From Protea cynaroides (Eukaryota; Streptophyta; Magnoliopsida; Proteales; Proteaceae): 64,000 nt of DNA. Below are positions 44,584 through 55,762 of the stretch, in pieces. The translations under genes were made by a program, and so were the position numbers. Position 1 is the first letter of the stretch, and each line of letters opens with the position of its first letter. The notes under the pieces are model-generated. The model saw only the letters and a list, made by a program, of their open reading frames with translations, did no database searches and had not been told where the DNA came from. The DNA is taken from assembly GCA_028583415.1 (NCBI GenBank), contig CM053265.1, positions 23,940,830 through 24,004,829 of the forward strand, in the 5' to 3' direction.

Positions 44584-46285
44584 ATTAAAATCTCGAATCT
44601 CGAGGTGGTCTCAACCTTGAGACAAACCAAGATTTCCGAGATCTCGATCGAGAACCTGTCGAAACTGCAGAAAGGGTAAAAATAGGTGTTTCGACCTGTT
44701 TAAGGCCATTTTAAAGCTTTATACTCCAAGGAAATACCATTTTAACATATATAGATATATTTAAAGTATAAAATTGTAAAACTAATCACACAATTCCATA
44801 CAATGATACAAATACCATACAATGATATAAATATTCAAAGTGCCAAAGTCTCAGATACTAAAAATCAAATAGTACATGTGAATATGTAATCAAGATCAAC
44901 TACTAAAATAAAATGATCCCAACTCCCAGCCCAAGTTCCATCTCCCCATCACTCCATCCCAATGTCTAATTTCACGTAGAGTGGCGTGGAGGATCTAAAT
45001 CATCCAATTGCCGACAACAATATAGCTCGGACTGAAAAACAAAGTCGTGCCACGACATCCTATCAGGGAAGAAATGCTGGTACTCGTCCACGTGTTTCAT
45101 ATACATAGAACCATTAATGTTTGCAAGGATACCTATCCTTGGGTACATTTCAGCAAACTTGGAATGTACCATGGCTGCTGAGGCATGAATCTTTGGACGG
45201 TCGGGTAGGCGAAGAGGTTGTCCACAAAGTTGGAGTTATTCTGTGAAGTAGCATCAGCGAAAGAACCATGTGAACCAGGAAACATGTGGTAGTCGTCACC
45301 GGAATAAGAACCGTATTGACCAGGTGCCAAATCTAGGAGCAGGGAAAGATGGGGCACTCCACTGCCAGTGGCCCTGTCCAGTGCTATCCTCAATGCTGAT
45401 TCCTCCAAAGCTTGTGGACATGCTATCAACCTCAGGCTCAGCCTCAAGAACAAAGTCAATATAATCATCGTCGTCTTTTGGGGTTGGTTAAAAACAACGA
45501 CGAGACCCACAAGTATACCCAGTCCCAGCCCGTGATGAAGACGGGCGCCCACCATGGTCTATATCCTATGTGGCATGAGTATACTAGGTTTCGCTTGTGA
45601 ATCTCATAATAGGTACAGTCGGTCTAGGATCAGATTCTCACTCATAGATAGCATGCTACTCATATGTGGCACCACCACCACCACCATCGTTGTGATCACT
45701 ATTGGAAGCTGACCAACCAGTCTCATCAACTGTATCATCACTGCCAGCGCCTGTGCCACTGCCAGCTAGAGGGTCAAACGGTCGAGGCGACTGTGTGTGT
45801 ACCATAAAAATATATATATGCATGAAAAAATTTTCGAAAGGGTGAAATTGTAGATCGGGCTCATGTGTCTCACATAAAAAAAATGAAGATCATGCACCAT
45901 GTAATGATCTTGTTTAAGTAAAAAATTAATTTTTAAACAAATTCCTACCTTAAAGAGATACTCCAACGATGAATGTGGGTTTTCCGCTCTCGTACCAAGC
46001 TCCCCCAACAATGTTGTGTAAAGTTTTGCCTAAACCTCAAGAAAATGGAAGAAATGGAGAAAGAGAAAGCAAGAGAGCAAATGAAGAAGACAACACCAAA
46101 AGAACATCGACCGAGACTTAGTCTTATATATTGTTTTTTAACCAATTTGGTTCGAGTTTGGTCGAAACTGGACGAGACCAACTCAAGAAATTGACGAGAA
46201 GTTGGAGATGAGATTTCAAGGGGGTGTCTTGTCTCGGCCCCCTCAAGATTTACAAGAATTTCGAGATCTCGGTGAGATTTCGCCG
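44579..46285 (-). mobile_element. hAT-like transposon remnant with transposase-tail fragments
   Basis: The left end CATAGATTAAAATCTCG and the right-end complement AAATCTCACCGAGATCTCG are related inverted repeats, also related to the ends of the element at 49679-51146. On the minus strand, fragments at about 45800-45000 (acidic GSGAGSDDTVDETGW, YSGDDYHMFPG, QPWYIPSLLKCT) look like the C-terminal tail of a plant hAT-type transposase; this assignment is tentative. The right terminal bases and target duplication are not clear. Confidence 0.45.
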
Positions 46286-46289
46286 AACA

Positions 46290-47438
46290 CTCACAGAAAA
46301 TTCTTGCCTTTGTGAGGAGAACCACCAAGCAAGACGATGTAGGGCTGCCTACACCAGCTCCCCCAGTTTGGTACTCTACGGTTTATGGAAACGTGGCATA
46401 CACCTATGAGACCACCACTAGAGTCAGTTAGACGTCACATGGCAACAAATAGGGATCATGGCATCAAAGTCAAGGTCCAAAAGTTTGACAACAAGAAGGG
46501 ACCTAAGGATCTTCTTGACTGGTGGACTCAAAAATTGTGATGCAATTGCAGCAAAAAAAGGTTACTTCGGCAACAAGTATCCCAACAAGACTCCCTCTAT
46601 GACAATGGCCGAGAAACTGTTGGCGAATGTGCACAAGGATGACATTGTGGTTTTTGAGCCGTATCCTCCTCATCTAGATGATGACTTCGATTATGATCAT
46701 GATGGCGGCGTTTAAACTAATTCAACTAGTCTTTTATTTGTTGGTGTCAATTAGGCAGTCTATGGACTTTTGTTGCTCTCTATGGTGCTTTCGGACTAAT
46801 AGGTTTCATGTTACGTCAATTTGAGCGCTTGATCGATCTATTCAATTGCAGCATCTCTTTTCCAATGGATAGTAGAGAACGCACCCCTTTTCATCAGAAG
46901 GGTACTTTACTGCATGGTGAGGATTCTAAGCTGTCCATACATTTGTCAATACAGGAGCAGAAGCCAAACTCATCTCAACAGACCTAGTTTGAGCACTTAC
47001 CTACCACGGAAACAACTTTTCAAAACAGTTCATGTGCGAGGTTTTGGGCTTAATGTTAGAGAAGAGGCTGATGGAGTTGTATAAGTTAACTACAATTTTG
47101 ACCGCCTTACTACCAAGTGTCTTGCCTAGTCGGCCCCTTAGGCAATGTGACATTCTCTTACGGCGACGACGGCAATGAAAGCTAGTATCCTCTATGATGG
47201 TGCACGTAACACCATCACGGTGAAACGAGGGCAGGCCATTTCTGACGTTGCCTTCCGCATTGACAAATATACCTCGACGGCAATAGTTCTCTCCACCTCC
47301 AACTATGAGCCAGTCCATTCTCCTTACTAATAGAGTTACAGACTGACCATCCTCTTTGAGATATGTGCCACCTTAGCTACAAGGTCCATACAAGTCAACT
47401 TGGGTTCGGAACCTAACTCGACAAAATTGAGTTCTGTT
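46290..47438 (+). pseudogene. decayed internal (gag-like) region
   Basis: Scattered frames include GIKVKVQKFDNKKGPKDLLDWW near 46460-46525, which resembles the gag motif 'VxFxGxxDPxxFLDWL', and an acidic end PPHLDDDFDYDHDGG in another frame at about 46665-46715. No RT, RNase H or integrase motif is visible before the polypurine tract. Confidence 0.45.
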
Positions 47439-47452
47439 AAGGGTGGGAAAGT
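47439..47452 (+). other. polypurine tract of the intronic LTR element
   Basis: AAGGGTGGGAAAGT directly before the 3' LTR start TGATGG. Confidence 0.75.
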
Positions 47453-47790
47453 TGATGGAGTAGCACTTCCATGGTTGGACCAGCTTGACCCAATCTGGAA
47501 ACCCAGACTGAGAAGAACCAGGTCCAAACCTGGCTTTTGGTCCACTATGTTAGTTTGGGGTTTATTCAATTGTTACAGTTACTTTTGTGATTTCATTTTA
47601 TTATTATTATATTCCTCTTGATAGCTATTGTACGAGTAGGAAGTTGAGTAAAGTTCAAATTCTTAGGCAGATTACGATTTATGAATTTTCAGTTTCAAGT
47701 CTGTACATCCTTGTAAACCATCGAATATAATTCAGAGTTGAATTAAAGGGGGAAATTGTTTCATATGCTGCTGTTGCATACCAAAGTGTT

Positions 47791-49040
47791 TGATGAGGAC
47801 CCCAGGTTCTGAACTCTCGATTGGTTCCACAATGGATCCACTCCGGATAATATATTGTCAAATAATAGCACCAATGGCAATCCTATAATTATTTAGAACA
47901 GAACAGGGCAAGGTCTTATGGGAAGTGAACAAGGGATAGGCTGTGATAGGAGATATAATTAATGTGTAGGGGTAAAGTAGGAAGCAAGTGTAAAGGATAG
48001 AAAACGCAAGAATAAAAGGGGTGATACTGAAATGAAACTGAAAAGGGGTGAATAAAATGAACAAATAAAGAATAATGAAGAAGGAGCAACTTGGGGATGA
48101 AGAGAAATTGAAGATATAACAATCGTCTTCAACTTTCGATCAGAAACCAGAGACAGACAATGGGAAGGGGGAAATCGATCAAACTTCTCTGTTACAAATC
48201 CAATCGAGCTGAAACTTCAGGTGAGAATTCATAACTTACAGATCCACCAGGTGAGAATTCGTAACTCACAGATCCACCAAATCCCACTAGTAATCCCCCA
48301 ATTCAGCAGCCCAAAATCAATCTAAAATTTTCTGAAATAGGATCTGGGGGAAGCTGCAGGGGCAGATCTGAAATCAGATGGTATCTCACTGCTAAGTGTC
48401 CTGATGGGGTTCAAACTTGAGGATTCATGCCGCCTAGGCACAATTAACTTGTCCCTAAAAATTCAGGGTGAACTGATTACACACAACAGAGATCAGTCAC
48501 GTTCTTGCAGTCCAGTAGGAGGTCAAAGATAAGAGGGAAGGACAAAGATTAAGGGAAGAAAATGAATCAGATAACCAGACACATAGAGAGATCAGACCTG
48601 ATGAAAGAAGAAACTGAAAGTAGCAGAGAAAGAGACCCTCAGTTGCAAGAAGGGAGAAAGAGAGAGAGAGAAGAGAAGCATGCAGGCTCTCAGTAAGTAG
48701 GCCATGCAAGCACAACCACACTTAATTTTATTCCATATTTCCAATCTGAGATTATTACAGCCTACATTTAAGGAAAAATAGAAAGACTCCTAATCTAATA
48801 CATCAACGGAAATAAAATCCTAAACTAATACTCAACTATGGAATAAGGATCAAATCAAGGACTAATTTAAAAGGACTCTAATAGCTAACAACAGATAAAC
48901 ATGGAAATAAATAAATAAGTATAATAATTGAAACTAATACTAAGCTACTCCCACAACGCTAGTTGTAGGGAAACATGACCAAGTCAACATCTATCTCCTG
49001 CTAACCATTCGGTTCCCCATTGCGGCTGGGAATTGCATCA
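47791..49040 (-). mobile_element. solo LTR (1.25 kb)
   Basis: Perfect 5-bp inverted termini TGATG (47791) and CATCA (ending 49040). Flanks GTGTT and ATGTT match at four of five bases. It interrupts segment A of the host LTR, whose two sides line up with the uninterrupted 5' copy. The minus strand has CT-rich, U5-like sequence (about 48690-48640), suggesting minus orientation. Confidence 0.65.
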
Positions 49041-49147
49041 ATGTTCACTCAAGGGACATGATCTTTTTTCTTCCGTTCAACATCACTCATGTTCTTCTAT
49101 TTAAGGCCAGATTCCCTCCTTTAAGTTTCTGTTATATTGTTTTCTCC

Positions 49148-49462
49148 CATAGTTGTCTAGGTGTCCAAGTGGTCTTTCAACCCCTGGGCGGATGGTCGAT
49201 TATCGTATCACGTGTTATATTTATTCTTTATTTTTTAATTGATGCCATGTGTAGCATTTTTAAAGGATGTATAAAGTACATATACACCATAATGCATGGA
49301 ATCTTGCATATGTATTAAAAACAATAAAATTTGATGCTCTCATCCCCTCCATTTTGTATAAATCTTCTAATGGAAGATGCACCCATACAACGCCTTGGGA
49401 ACTCGGGTATGCCTAAGTGCCTAGACACCCCTTCAATGTCTTGAGTTGCTTTGACAACTATG
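49148..49462. mobile_element. MITE (CATAGTTGTC family), 315 bp
   Basis: Termini CATAGTTGTC and GACAACTATG are perfect inverted repeats over 10 bp. The 8-bp flanks TTTTCTCC (49140-49147) and TTCTCTCC (49463-49470) differ at one base. Same terminal family as the nested pair at 53267-54836. An 8-bp duplication suggests the hAT superfamily. Confidence 0.75.
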
Positions 49463-49678
49463 TTCTCTCCTTCCTATACTACTCAAATTTTATTCCTTGT
49501 TTCTTCCTTGTTTATTACTATTCTTTCTTCTTTGTTGTTGCAGGTAGTTGGGTTGGCAAAAAAATCGTTGGAACTCAGTTATATCTTCATGGATCAGGCT
49601 GAGACTCAGAGATATGCTTCTTCACCCTTGGCGACTCAGTTTGTAGATCTGAGACCGGCAAACTCTCTCCGTTGTGAG

Positions 49679-51146
49679 CAAGGATCAAAAACTCGGTTCT
49701 CGATCCCGTCTCAACCTGGTCGAGAACCTAGAATCTCAAGATCCAAGATCTCAAGGGTTAAATGGTCATTTTAAGGTCTGATACTCTAGGAAACCATATT
49801 TTAGCCTCTATATAAACATATTTAAATCATAAAACTACAAAAAATAATCACATAGTGATATTTGGCAAAAATTATAATACATAATGACAACAAAAATAAT
49901 CACATGCTAGAATTTAACCACAGAATAAGCACTTATTTATGACTAATACCATACAAGTAAATAAATCAGCACTTATTTATGACTAATACCATACAAATAA
50001 ATATTTTTTATTCTTTATAAGAAACATTTACTTAAGATATTATTCTTAAGTAAGCAAAAACCCCCCATTTGAATCAAACAAAAATAGTCTAAATTCGTAT
50101 TCCAAAAGGATAAAAAGTCAACTCACGAATTCAAGAAAATAAACCACATTTCCGATTGTGAGAGTGATTTTCAACTTTCAATGCTAGGGCTTTTCTACAA
50201 TCTAAAATTTTTATGATTCTAATCATAGTAAAACATAACTAAAAACCGGAAAAATGCCAAAATAATCAATTGTTTTCATGCCTAAAAAATTATTTCCATT
50301 CAGGTGACTTTAAACAACATTCGCATACTCCAAACAAGGTTTGACCAAAACGTAACTCCTTTAATATAACTCGAATTCAAGCAATGTCAGATATGTTGGA
50401 AAGCAAGCATAACCAGCTTTTCAACAAGTCCAAAATTGCTTGAATCCAAGTTATATTGAAGAAGTTACCTTTCGATTAAACATTGTTTGGAGTACGCGAA
50501 TGCTGTTTAAAGTTGATTGAATGAAAAAAAAAATTTGGACATCAAAACAAATTTGGACATTAAAACAAATGACTATACTAGCGCTCTTCTGATTTTTTAT
50601 GATGTTTTACTATAATAAGATTTATGAAAATTTTACACTGTAGAAAAGCCTTAGCATTTAAAGTTGAAAATCATCCCCATAACCGGAAATGCAATTTTTG
50701 TTCTTGAACTGGAGGGTTGACTTTTTATCTTTTTGGAATTTGAATTTTAGACTATTTTTATTGGATTCAAATGGGTGTTTCCTTATTTATTAATAATATC
50801 ATTAAGTAAATGTTTCTTATAAAGAATAAGAAATATTTACTTTAATGATTTTAGTCATAAATAAGTATTGAGTATTATGTACTATTCCCTGAACTATTCT
50901 TTGTAGGTCATCAGGTTTTAGTCCAGTACAAAACAAAACAAAAAAAAATCAGGTTTCAATGAAGAAAAGCAGGTCTCAGTCAAGATTTCGACCAAAACCT
51001 ATCGAGATGGACCAAAATCTTGTGATTTCTCGAGATTAGTCAAGACACTATACACTTAGTCTCTCGGGTATGTTTCCGTCTCGAGCCACTCGAGATCACA
51101 AGAAAATCAAAATCTCAACGAGATTTCCCCGAGATTTAGAATTATG
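49679..51146. mobile_element. hAT-like palindromic element, 1.47 kb
   Basis: It splits segment B between GTTGTGAG (49671-49678) and GTTCTGAG (51147-51154), an 8-bp duplication with one change. Ends CAAGGATCAAAAACTCGG and the complement of the right end CATAATTCTAAATCTCGG match at 12 of 18. The inside is a long imperfect palindrome (arms about 49920-50400 and 50415-50895, centre near 50410). No transposase seen. Confidence 0.7.
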
Positions 51147-51226
51147 GTTCTGAGTTATGTTGGAGAGTTCAGATTTGGTGCAAAGGCTCCGCCAAATCCA
51201 TTTTTACGGAAGCTACTAATAATAAA

Positions 51227-51739
51227 ATACGGGGAAAGATCCTTTTCCCAAAGAGTTTGGGAAAGATCCTCGAGAAGTGCTGGCCTTGCTATAAAAGAAT
51301 TTGGCCCTTCGATCAAGAATTGAGGTGGACAGCCAAAAAATTCAAGAGAAAGTCTTCTTGTGATACTATTGTCAAGATTGCTTTTGCTGTGACCATGTAT
51401 CACATCTGGTTTGAGAGAAACATGAGGATGTGGGCGGCTAAGGCGAGATCTTTCGATCAAATATGGGAAGCCATAATCTTCAATGTGTGTGGAACGATGA
51501 TGCCCCTCTCTCTCCCTGCCCTAGATACTGAGAGGAATAGATTCATCCTTTCCTCTTAAAATCTTGAACCTAGATAAGGCAGACTGTTTTTGTTGTGGTT
51601 TTAGGGGTCTTGTGATCCTTTTTGTTCTAGGCTTTTGCCTGTTTTTGTAAGGAGTCTGGCTCTATCCTTTGGATACCCAGGTTTGTTTCCCCTTTTTTTG
51701 GGGCTTTGTTAATATATACTCACGCATCCAAAAAAAATA
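51227..51739 (+). mobile_element. 5'-truncated LINE, 3' end
   Basis: An open frame (51257-51559) encodes WTAKKFKRKS, IVKIAFAVTMYHIWFERNMRMW and IWEAIIFNV, the extreme C-terminal zf-RVT region of plant L1 ORF2. A 170-bp T-rich 3' UTR follows and ends in CCAAAAAAAA. It interrupts the junction after segment B (ATAATAAAATAC). Confidence 0.75.
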
Positions 51740-53201
51740 TAGGGAAAAATAACCATACCTCCCCTGTGCTTTGCCCTTGATCCAATCAATTCCCAAAATT
51801 TCTAACAATTACAACCGCTCCCATTTTATAAATGGTGTTAAAACATAATAAAAATTGGACAAATGTACCCCTGAGTGGTTTGAAAGCAATAAATCCACTT
51901 CCCTCTTGAAATGATAATTTTAACCTTCTTCCCGCCACGGCCTACTATTCCGGCTTGATTAATGAGAAACAGAGGACCCAGCTCGATGAAATTCAAGCTC
52001 AGGCTGTGGAGCTAACCCTAAAGGCTAAAAGAAGGAAGCAATGGATGCACATAACAGGGTCGTTCATCTTCCACCTCCACACCTTCGAGGGATGATTACC
52101 GCTGCGAAGGAGATCATGTTCTCATTGTCGCTGGCTGCAAGAGATTTCTCACGTACTTTATACTTCCCAAACAGGTCAAAAGAGTGTCCCAAATGCAACA
52201 GTCTCATCCTTCACTTTGATCAATCTGAAAATGGCCCCCATGAGATTTGATTCCCTTCTCTCGTTTTTCTTATTTCCTGATTTCTTCTTCTTTCATGTGG
52301 TTAGTTTGAGTGTTTCCTCAACATGGGTTAGTGAAGTGAACACACAGATTTTTTGGTGTTCGGTTTTTCTTCTTTTCCCACGTTTTATTTTTGTTTTCTC
52401 TTTTCTTTATCCTGGAACTTCTGGTTCTGCTTTGAAAGCCATTATAAATGCAGAAACAAGCTCTAGAGAGTGCCAACAAGTCCATGGGAAAATGAAAAAG
52501 AATACTACTAGTAACGATGGCGACATGTTGCTTTTATTTCCTTTCGGCATTCCTGCACAAAGGACCGGGTAATTCCAACAACACCCATTCTTAAATTTAC
52601 CCACAATTAACCCAAGCGACTCTGACCCAAAACTCTCCACCTTCTAATGACACAATTATCGTCATAATCCGGTCCATTGCAGAAGTTTGCAGAAGAAAAT
52701 TCTGCAATATAACAGGTAGGCTAATGCCGGAAGTTACAAAAGTCATCGGAAAATGGAGTTGCAGGAAGAGCTCTTTCACTTTCGGTTCCAACATGAAGTT
52801 GCAGGTCGCAAGTCTCTTTTGGTCTTGGTTCGGGAGCGAAATGAGGAAATCTCAGTAGCACGAAGACCCTAAACCTTTGGCTCCAACGTGAAGTTGCAGG
52901 TCACGAGTGAAGACTCTTTCAAGTCTCAATACGGTTACGAAATGAGGAAAGGAGGTTCTTCGCAAACATAAGTCCTTTTTGTAGTAAGAGCAGTTGAGTA
53001 CCTTCACCCCTTAATGGAGAGTATTTATGCCATTATAAATTAAGGTTGGAACACGTCATCAACTTACAGAAAATGCCTAATGGATTGGGGCTGTTTGTAA
53101 ATACGTTTTTGAATTTAGGGGAATTTCAAGTGATTGTTTGAAAGGTTGGGAATTGCTTGTATTAAGGCAAAGCACAGGATAGGTACGAGTAATTTTCCCT
53201 A
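51740..53201. mobile_element. 1.46-kb TIR element, related to the one at 41170-43682
   Basis: Left TAGGGAAAAATAACCATACC and right complement TAGGGAAAATTACTCGTACC are inverted repeats of about 65 bp that also share CCTGTGCTTTGCC. The termini resemble those of the 2.5-kb TIR element in the 5' LTR (AATTACTTGNACNTCCCCTG). No recognisable coding sequence inside. Confidence 0.65.
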
Positions 53202-53697
53202 AAATATCTGATTTCTGAAGTTGTCACTGACCTCATCTAATAAGTCTAGAGGCTATTAAATCTACCCATAGTTGTTAAGGCGCCAAGGCAACCCAAGGCG
53301 TTGGAGGGTGTCTGGGGGCCTAGGCATCAATAAGCCGTCCAAGTCGCACCCCTTCTTATACCCCTTATTCTACTGATTACTAGTTGTATGCTTATATCAT
53401 ACACCAAAAATAAACTAAGCAATGCAATAAGATATCAGCATATGACTATTACCATTGGCATCCACTGTATATTATATGCAAGACAACAAGGTCAAAGACT
53501 AAAAGTTAGAAAAATCCAAAAAATAATGTAGGTCTAGTTCAGAGTTCAGACTTGAGTTTAGCCTTTCTAATTTCTTCAACATTTCTCATCTCATTTCACT
53601 TATATAGCCCATTGATCCTATGCCATGACTTGTATACACAGTCAAATAAATATACTATTATAAAAGACTACAAAAAAAAAAAATAATAATAATAATA

Positions 53698-53702
53698 AAT
53701 AT

Positions 53703-53760
<58 letters not shown>
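53698..53760. repeat. (TA)n microsatellite with AAT run
   Basis: About 60 bp of alternating T and A, preceded by AATAAT repeats, inside the outer MITE. Confidence 0.95.
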
Positions 53761-53764
<4 letters not shown>

Positions 53765-53802
53765 AACTGACTCAGGTAATAAGGTGACCGAAGCGCCCTA
53801 AG

Positions 53803-54730
53803 CATAGTTGTCAAGGCGATCCAAGGCGTTTGGGGCCATCCTGGGCGCCTAGGCGCCCGCCTAGGCGTTGCCTAGGCGACCAAGGCGTTCCCAGTGCATT
53901 TTTTTATTTCTAAAATATTAATGTTTATATATATGCAACATTCTACATAAATAATCAACATTTAAGACATAACTTAATTAATATGTGATGTGGACCCAAG
54001 TTTACTAATGTACACTAAGACCTGGGATTGTGTCTAGAGTTAAGTAAACAATTATTTATGACTAACATTTACGTACTTTTAACGAATTTGATCGGAGCGT
54101 AACTCCTTTAATATAGTTCGGATTCAAGCAATCTCGAATTCGTTGCAAAGCTAGCATAATCAGCTTTCCAACAAATCCGAGATTGCTTGAATCCAAATTA
54201 TAATGAAGGAGTTACACTCCGGTCAAACCTTGTTCGGAATACGGGAATGTTGTTTAAAGTCGTCTGAATGTAAATTATTTTTTGGGCATCAAAGCAAAAG
54301 ATTATTTTGGCGCACTCTTGGTTTTTAGTGATGATTTATTATAATAAGATTTATAGAATTTTTATATTTAGAAAAAAGCCTAGCATTTAAAAGTTGAAAA
54401 TCGCCCTCGCACCCAAAAATATGGTTTTTGTTCTTGAACAGGGGGGTTGACTTTTTTTCCTTCTGGAATTTGAATTTTAGACTATTTTTATTGGATTCAA
54501 ATAGGGGGGTATTTGCTTATTTATGAATAATATCTTAAGTAAATGAAATATAAAATTAAAGAAACATTTATTTAAATGATATTAGTCATAAATAAATACT
54601 GCCTGATAGCCTGATAAATGTTGTTCCTGTCTGGTCTGGGCGACCACAAGGCGCCCTGGCGCCCAGGCCTGTACAAACCGCCCGGACGCCTAGGCGTCGC
54701 CGACGCCTAGGCGACGCCTTGACAACTATG
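53803..54730. mobile_element. inner MITE (CATAGTTGTC family), 928 bp
   Basis: Perfect 16-bp inverted termini, CATAGTTGTCAAGGCG and CGCCTTGACAACTATG. Perfect 8-bp target duplication GCCCTAAG at 53795-53802 and 54731-54738. Subterminal GGCGCCTAGGCG-type palindromes, and an internal hairpin module (about 54040-54620) shared with the hAT-like element at 49679-51146. No transposase seen. Confidence 0.9.
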
Positions 54731-54873
54731 GCCCTAAGCGACACCTAGGTGCCCGCCTTTCTGATATGTAATAAGGCACCTAACCGCTCAGCCACGAGTC
54801 TCGCCTTGTCACCTAGGCAACGACTTGATAACTACGAATCTACCCTAAATAACATCGGATTTGGCTGTTTAGG

Positions 54874-55071
54874 GAGGTATTGATTTGCTGGGGGCTGGTT
54901 CTATGGTAAATAAATTTCTATTGAAGGAAGATGAAGACATATTATTCTTAATTATACATAAGATCCTGCTGAGAGGTATTGATTTGCTGGGGGCTGGTTC
55001 TGTGGTAAATAAATTTTCTATTGAAGGAAGATGAAGACATATTATTCTTAATTATACATAAGATCCTGCTG
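54874..55071. repeat. 99-bp tandem duplication in the 3' LTR
   Basis: Two nearly identical units starting GAGGTATTGATTTGCTGG at 54874 and 54973. The 5' LTR has one unit. The few differences suggest a recent event. Confidence 0.9.
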
Positions 55072-55334
55072 AGACTTGAAAATTACATAAAACCTCTCTT
55101 TCTGAATTGTATGCCTAAGTTACCGCATTCTTTTCTGGGACTCCAGCTTAGTCATTCCTCTTTAAATTTATTTACTATTCAGCCCCTACTCCTTTTTACC
55201 ATACCAAAAGGGGTCCTAAAAAGGTCTGAATATTTACGAAACTGCCACTTCTCATTCAATTTGAATTGATTGCCATTTGTCAGCCCACAGTGACCCAAAT
55301 TTAGGTTCCACAACCTTGTCGTTGCTTTAAGAGG

Positions 55335-55762
55335 CCACAACATAAAGAAGCAATATAACCAGAAACAAGATAGTGCATTGAAGGAACCATGAGCATTCAA
55401 TAGGTACAAAGCCACAAATCAGTACCTTCAGCTTTTTTTTGAAAAGTATACCCTATGACAGTATACCCAACGAAAACAGGATCCTAATGATCCTAATCCA
55501 CTGGTGTTTATAACATAAGAAAAGCTACAATCATGCTGGCTCCAAAAGGCTACAATCTAATTTAACGACAGACAATTAGCCAAAGGAATCCAGCACATAC
55601 ACAGCAAAACATGGAGCACAATTTTTGGTAATCAAAACATAAAAATTGGGCATTATGAAGCATTAAAGTTGTGAACAAGCAAAATAGAAACTTCACAACT
55701 GACAGCAGATGGAAGACACTAAAAATAGTAAAAACTAGCATAAGTCAGTGTTGCAGGTTTAC
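55335..55762 (-). other. intron sequence between the LTR element and the SH2 exon
   Basis: Ordinary AT-rich intron DNA. The donor GTAAACCTGC lies at 55762 on the minus strand; nothing else is recognised. Confidence 0.6.

Larger units (their letters stand above)
53267..54836. mobile_element. outer MITE (CATAGTTGTC family), 1.57 kb with nested copy
   Basis: Left CATAGTTGTTAAGGCG and the complement of the right end CGTAGTTATCAAGTCG match at 12 of 16. Perfect 8-bp target duplication AATCTACC at 53259-53266 and 54837-54844. The uninterrupted site is present in the 5' LTR at about 43997 (AAATCTACCCTAAAG). Contains another member of the same family and a (TA)n tract. Confidence 0.85.
40536..55329 (+). 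mobile_element. 14.8-kb LTR retrotransposon without visible pol, in the SPT6L intron
   Basis: Two diverged LTRs (40536-44394 and 47453-55329) begin TGATG and end CATTA or CTTTA. An initiator-Met-like primer site follows the first and a purine tract precedes the second. Target duplication AGAGG is exact (40531-40535 and 55330-55334). The 3.06-kb internal region holds only gag-like fragments plus a nested hAT-like piece. The order of LTR segments is the same in both copies once insertions are removed. It lies antisense to SPT6L. Confidence 0.8.
47453..55329 (+). mobile_element. 3' LTR of the intronic LTR element, swollen by insertions
   Basis: Segments A, B and C of the 5' LTR are found here in order, separated by a solo LTR, a MITE, a hAT-like element, a LINE 3' end, a TIR element and a pair of nested MITEs. 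This explains the 7.9-kb length. It ends CTTTA at 55329, followed by the target duplication AGAGG. Confidence 0.75.
36113..55762 (-). other. SPT6L: giant SPT6L intron (about 19.65 kb)
   Basis: Bounded by GT at 55762-55761 and AG at 36114-36113 on the minus strand, with compatible phase (one base plus two bases of a Gly codon). It contains a TIR element near 36491-37367, about 3.1 kb of unassigned sequence, and a 14.8-kb LTR element in the opposite orientation with many nested insertions. Confidence 0.75.

Noticed and set aside
47001..47569. Minus-strand frames of 105 and 77 codons near the polypurine tract
   Set aside because: They are antisense to the intronic LTR element with no recognisable domain.
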